From Anthoceros angustus (taxonomy: Eukaryota; Streptophyta; Anthocerotopsida; Anthocerotales; Anthocerotaceae), in assembly GCA_010909165.1 (NCBI GenBank), contig MU008188.1, forward strand, positions 124,001 to 188,000: DNA of 64,000 nucleotides, written 5' to 3'. Made by a program: the position numbers and the translations under genes. Below the pieces are notes generated by a model that worked only from the letters and a program-made list of their open reading frames with translations, had not been told where the DNA came from and did not search any database. Shown here piece after piece: positions 59,961 through 64,000 of the stretch. Positions within the stretch are counted from its first letter, which is position 1; each line of letters starts with the position of its first letter.

Positions 59961-61428
59961 TTGTATAGGAGCATCATCATGGCCACAATCCTGATGAATT
60001 GGATTTTTCTGATGGGCATGGATTCGGATGCGAAATTTATTGTTCTCGCTGGAGTTGTGGAGCTGGTTTCTACTCTGCTTGGAATTTTTAATGACTGTTG
60101 GTTGGATGCTTATGTATTGGTATAGTGCTGTGATTGTGGTTGCGTTGTTGGATTAGTGGTGGCAGATGTATACACTACGTCCACCGAGGGGGTTGCAATC
60201 TTCTACATAAATACAATCATCATTTCAATCGTCAAATTATGATAGTTAACCAGCATAAAATATCGGAGGACGGAGGAAGAGAAGCTGGATTGGAATGCCC
60301 GACTGATGAGAGCATCTTACGAGCACAAGAAGGAGAGGGATTAGAAATTGGAATGTCCTCTCCATAAGTAATAGTATTCAATTTATTTCCACTTGTGCTC
60401 GCCTTCGTCCACGATCCAGTTTTCATTCACGACCCACGACATGCATGAACAACTCACAAACGAGGGCTGACAGGGCGGAGACCTGAGGACTGGCCTGCAT
60501 GTTGGAATTGTACTGGAACCCCCTACACGGACAACCGAATCTTCATTCTCTTGACCCTGCTTCTGTTCCGATGTTAAAGATGCCACGATGTACAACACGC
60601 CAGATCTCTACATGGATACTTTTGTAGGGCATGCTCGTCCCTGGCGTGAGACCGAAAGCATGTACTAAACTATCTTGGTGGCTGGCCGGTCATGGTGCCT
60701 TTGTGGCTGGACTTGTTGCGATTTCCTCAAGCAACGTCTGGTCCCAGCTCTTGATCCCCTTGAAAAAGCATCACATTGTTCACAACCTCAAGCCCGGTGT
60801 CTTCGTCGCGCAGCAAAATGGATAGCAGAATCGAACCAGCGAGAACGATAGCCCTCACATCACTGATCCCCGTACATCAGCAGCTGATCCACATGGACTT
60901 CTCATGTGCTCCATCTGCTAACGAGACGCGCAAGAGTTGCGCAATGCTCACTCTCTTGCCAATGGAAGGCAAAAATTCCACCCGCTGTCAAAACCGTGAC
61001 AAAAACTTGAAGGCGCACAGACAAGGCTGCAGTTGTATACCAGACGCCGCACCAGTGCCGTTCTTCATATCACGACCTTACCCACACCATAAAACCATTT
61101 GTCATCATCTTCACGAGGAAATTAAACAATCACATAGTCATTGCACGTTCTCACCTGTTCTCAAAGTCACGTTCCTCTAACCCGGCATGAAAGAGCATCT
61201 GCTGCAGCGCTCTATGAGGCCGACTTCATCGAATCCACAGGTAGAACAAAACCCTGCTCGAGTCAGACCAAGCACCTATGACATAGGAGGCCTTTCATGT
61301 CGCTGCGTAAAGTAAATTGTGCAGCACAAGGAACGAGCCCGTAGCACCAAGAGCAACCGTGGAGTCGTAACTCTATCTGTAGGCAGGTGCAGAACACAAT
61401 CTGGGGAAGGTGGACATGGAGAGTACAC
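59961..61428. other. No gene recognised; 3' flank of the second PPR gene
   Basis: Short frames on both strands lack motifs. I searched the minus strand downstream of the PPR stop (61,428 to about 60,600) for a DYW deaminase continuation (HSE...CxxC) and saw none. Confidence 0.45.
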
Positions 61429-63627
61429 TCAATCCTCACATACACGTAGGCCCAGAGACTGCGGGACAGGCACATAGCCTATGGCCTCCAACTCTGCAGA
61501 GACTCTCTCAAGTTTGGTGTAAACCTCTTTAACCTCTGGGTGCAAAAGATCATCTGCATGAAATGAGTGTACCAGGCTGTGCACCTCAATCCAGCTGCGG
61601 CCTGGTTCCTTCCGCAGGCCTGCTTCCTTCATCAGCTTTCTCACTCGTCCTACTTCATCAAGCCTGCCAGCTCCTGCATAGAGGTTTGATAACAAGACAT
61701 AAACAGCAGGGTTCCTTGGCTGTAACTCGAGAGCACGTTGTGCCGCATAATTTCCTAAAACTATATTGCCTCGAATAGTACATGCACCAAGCAAGCCCCT
61801 CCAAATGACATCGTTTGGTTGAAACGGCATCTGATAGATGAAATCCAAAGCTTCTTCAAGGTGCCCTGCACGACCAAGTAGGTCTACCATGCAGGCATAA
61901 TGCTCCATCTGAGGAGTAAGTTTATGGTCTTTAATCAATAAATCGAAGTATGCATGGCCCAAATCCAAAAGACCACCATGGCTGCATGCAGATAGTACAG
62001 ACACAAATGTGACTTGATCTGGCTTCACTCCTTCCAGCTGCATCTGCTTAAAGAGAGAAAGGGCAACCTTAGCCCTGCCATGCTGTGCATACCCCAGAAT
62101 CATTGCATTCCATGACACCAGGCCCCGTGCTGGCATTGCATCAAACACCTGTCGTGCATGATCAATGCTCCCGCATTTTGCATATGTGTCCAGCAGAGTG
62201 GTCATCACTGCTACATTTTCCTCAAAACCCTTTGAGAGCACTGCTGCATGGATTCCCTTCACCTCTTCAAGAGCCCAGAGCTCGGTGCAAGCTCGAAGGA
62301 TTCCAATAAAAGTCACCTCACTTTCCGTCACACCTGTGTGCTGCATTTCTTTGTAAAGGAGCAGAACCTCTTGGGCATGCCCTAGCCGACCATACCCCAT
62401 GATCAATGCATTCCATGATACCACATCTTTTTCACGCGCAGAGGTGAACACAAGTTTTGCATCCTCAACGCTACCACATTTCACATACATGTCGATCAGT
62501 GCATTGGTCACAAAAACGTCTGACCCATTTCCCGCCTGTATACGTGTATGAACCCTCTTGCCCTGTTCCAATGCTGCTAAACTCGCACATGCTTGAATAG
62601 CTGCCATCACAGCGACCTTCTCTGGAGTGACACCTTCTTGTTCCATCGCATCAAACAATTCTAGGGCCTGCTGCCCAAGTCCATGCTGTGCATATCCTGC
62701 AATCATCACAGTCCAAGAAATGCGGTCCTTCCTGTGAAGCTTGTCAAATACTAGACGAGCTGAGATAATGCAGCCACATTTGGAATACATGTCAATTAGA
62801 GCATTGCTCACAAAGTCGCCTGCCTCCACACCAGCTTCGACAGCTAGAGAATGTATCCACTTCCCATCCTCCAGATCTGTTCCTTCGACACAAGAAGAAA
62901 TAGCATTGAGGAAAGTCACCCGATTGGGTCTCACTCCATCCTCAAGCATTCTTCGGAACAGCATCCGAGCTTCCTTGCAAAGTCCCTGCGAAGCATAACC
63001 TCCAATCAGAGCGGTCCAGACTACCACATCTCGTATCTGCATTTGCTCAAAAACTTCCAGAGCATCCTGTATACTCCCACATTTTGCATACATGTTCACA
63101 AGATTGTTTCCAACGAAGTTATCTAGCTCTAGATTCCTCTGTCTGATCAGCTCATGGATCCTTCTGCCTTCTGCTAAAGCCTTGTTGCTGGCACACACAC
63201 AGAGAACGTGAGACAGAGTAGATCTATCAGGAACGACTTGGTCCTGCTGCATTCTGTCGAACAGTCTGAAAGCCTCCTCACCATTCCCAACCTGTTCATA
63301 TCCATGTATCATTGCATTCCATGTGACAACATCTCTCGTAACCATCCCGTCAAACAACCTCCGAGCTTCATCAACATTGCCACATTTCACGTAAAGAGTG
63401 ATAAGATGGTTGCCCAATTCAGCATTCAGCTTGACTCCGTGTGTCCTGATGCGAGCATGAACTCTCCGGCCCTCTTTAAAAGCTCTTAATTTGATGCACC
63501 ATCTCAGAATAGAGCCACAAATCTGCCGATATGTGTCCTGACTCTTAGACTCCATGCACTCTAGACATGCCAAAGCCTCCTCAAATCTTCCATCTTGACA
63601 AAGGGACCTTACATCCTTCGAATGCAA
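61429..63627 (-). CDS. PLS-class PPR protein, E2 type with canonical PG box, lacking a DYW domain
   Basis: An open stretch of 732 codons, reading leftward, encodes tandem P, L and S repeats with typical phrases (GNHLITLYVKCGNVDEARRLFDGM, VTWNAMIHGYEQVGNGEEAFRLF). E1/E2 motifs follow (VDLLGRAGHLEEALDFIYQMP, LLSNLYAGAGRLDEVGRVRKLM). The PG box EPGRSWIEV is at residues 674-682, then GYVPVP, and a stop comes 10 residues later. Such proteins bind organelle RNA, one repeat per base, and specify C-to-U sites; without DYW they need a deaminase partner, or the protein is truncated. The first codon counted is TTG. The frame is open 43 codons further upstream without ATG, the first in-frame ATG is at 63,555, and an intron acceptor (TTATTGCAG, at about 63,653) could bring in a 5' exon with the targeting peptide. 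Otherwise intact. Confidence 0.9.
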   Translation of the reverse strand: MHSKDVRSLCQDGRFEEALACLECMESKSQDTYRQICGSILRWCIKLRAFKEGRRVHARIRTHGVKLNAELGNHLITLYVKCGNVDEARRLFDGMVTRDVVTWNAMIHGYEQVGNGEEAFRLFDRMQQDQVVPDRSTLSHVLCVCASNKALAEGRRIHELIRQRNLELDNFVGNNLVNMYAKCGSIQDALEVFEQMQIRDVVVWTALIGGYASQGLCKEARMLFRRMLEDGVRPNRVTFLNAISSCVEGTDLEDGKWIHSLAVEAGVEAGDFVSNALIDMYSKCGCIISARLVFDKLHRKDRISWTVMIAGYAQHGLGQQALELFDAMEQEGVTPEKVAVMAAIQACASLAALEQGKRVHTRIQAGNGSDVFVTNALIDMYVKCGSVEDAKLVFTSAREKDVVSWNALIMGYGRLGHAQEVLLLYKEMQHTGVTESEVTFIGILRACTELWALEEVKGIHAAVLSKGFEENVAVMTTLLDTYAKCGSIDHARQVFDAMPARGLVSWNAMILGYAQHGRAKVALSLFKQMQLEGVKPDQVTFVSVLSACSHGGLLDLGHAYFDLLIKDHKLTPQMEHYACMVDLLGRAGHLEEALDFIYQMPFQPNDVIWRGLLGACTIRGNIVLGNYAAQRALELQPRNPAVYVLLSNLYAGAGRLDEVGRVRKLMKEAGLRKEPGRSWIEVHSLVHSFHADDLLHPEVKEVYTKLERVSAELEAIGYVPVPQSLGLRVCED

Positions 63628-63655
63628 GAAACGATCACTGTCGTTCTGAGGCCTG

Positions 63656-64000
63656 CAATAATCACGTACTACCCGTTCACAAACTTCAACACAATGTATG
63701 CGACCATCAGGATACTAATCTCGATTTCCCACAGCACCATGAGTTAAATGCATGCAGCTGCTCTCCCAATTGCGACGTGAAAAAACTGCACCCGTCTTCC
63801 GCCAGGGATACACACCCGTTATTTCTATAGCAGTTTGCTTTGTCCACAGCCAGAACAGCACCCGGACTTTCTCCCCGTCCAGGCCTCATCGAACCTAGAC
63901 TGGACCAAGTCGAAATTGACCAGGCATTTCTCACCATCCTCCAGCTCGGATCTACTCTGTGCAAACAAACCTGCCCGGTTTCACAACGTCAGCACTGGGG
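63656..64000 (-). other. 5' flank of the second PPR gene
   Basis: A minus-strand frame of 85 codons (63,964-63,707) overlaps the likely 5' region. It could contribute an upstream exon, but no donor joins it convincingly to the main frame. Left unassigned. Confidence 0.3.

Noticed and set aside
61263-61475. Minus-strand frame as a continuation of the PPR gene
   Set aside because: It is in another frame and lacks HxE and CxxC motifs of a DYW domain.

Overview
The window looks like nuclear DNA of a land plant with a large, repeat-rich genome, most likely a fern; hornwort or lycophyte are alternatives. Three observations support this. A 23-exon cytosolic-type glucose-6-phosphate isomerase gene is present, with U-rich GT-AG introns. 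There are two PLS-class pentatricopeptide repeat (PPR) genes. One of these ends in a KPAxA PG box and a C-terminal GRP, hallmarks of the DYW:KP subclass, which is known from hornworts, lycophytes and ferns and is linked to U-to-C organelle RNA editing. The species cannot be named from the sequence.

Layout. 1-6 kb: a badly decayed Ty1/copia pol on the plus strand and unassigned DNA. 6.8-8.3 kb: a decayed but still recognisably spliced gene on the minus strand, of unknown identity. 9.6-15.7 kb: a TATA/telobox-like start, a 2.2-kb pyrimidine-rich stretch, and a decayed intron-containing unit. 16.2-19.4 kb: the 3' half of a minus-strand copia element that carries an intact antisense, intron-containing, AT-hook-like ORF between pol and its 3' LTR. 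19.4-34.8 kb: a Ty3/gypsy family with very long (about 4.3 kb) ORF-bearing LTRs in head-to-head arrangement. One LTR is split by a complete minus-strand copia element with an exact 5-bp target duplication; that copia contains an internal 1.83-kb tandem duplication of integrase-RT sequence.

34.8-43.1 kb: a small coiled-coil/basic-tail ORF, then a decayed DNA-transposon-like region with DUF7869-like sequence, sprinkled with GGCGCC/GCATGC palindromes. 43.4-49.6 kb: a gypsy pol (protease, RT, RNase H, integrase) running into another long LTR, then a copia LTR fragment. A single N at 50,054 marks the junction with host genes.

50-64 kb is the gene island: a PPR-DYW:KP gene (plus strand, with a 4-base frameshift), a 218-bp MITE, the PGI gene (plus strand), a short TE remnant with a 3x63-bp repeat, and a second PPR gene (minus strand) that has a canonical PG box but stops before the DYW deaminase. 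The two PPR genes would act in organelle RNA editing or processing; PGI acts in glycolysis/sucrose synthesis. No CRISPR array, rRNA or tRNA gene was seen.
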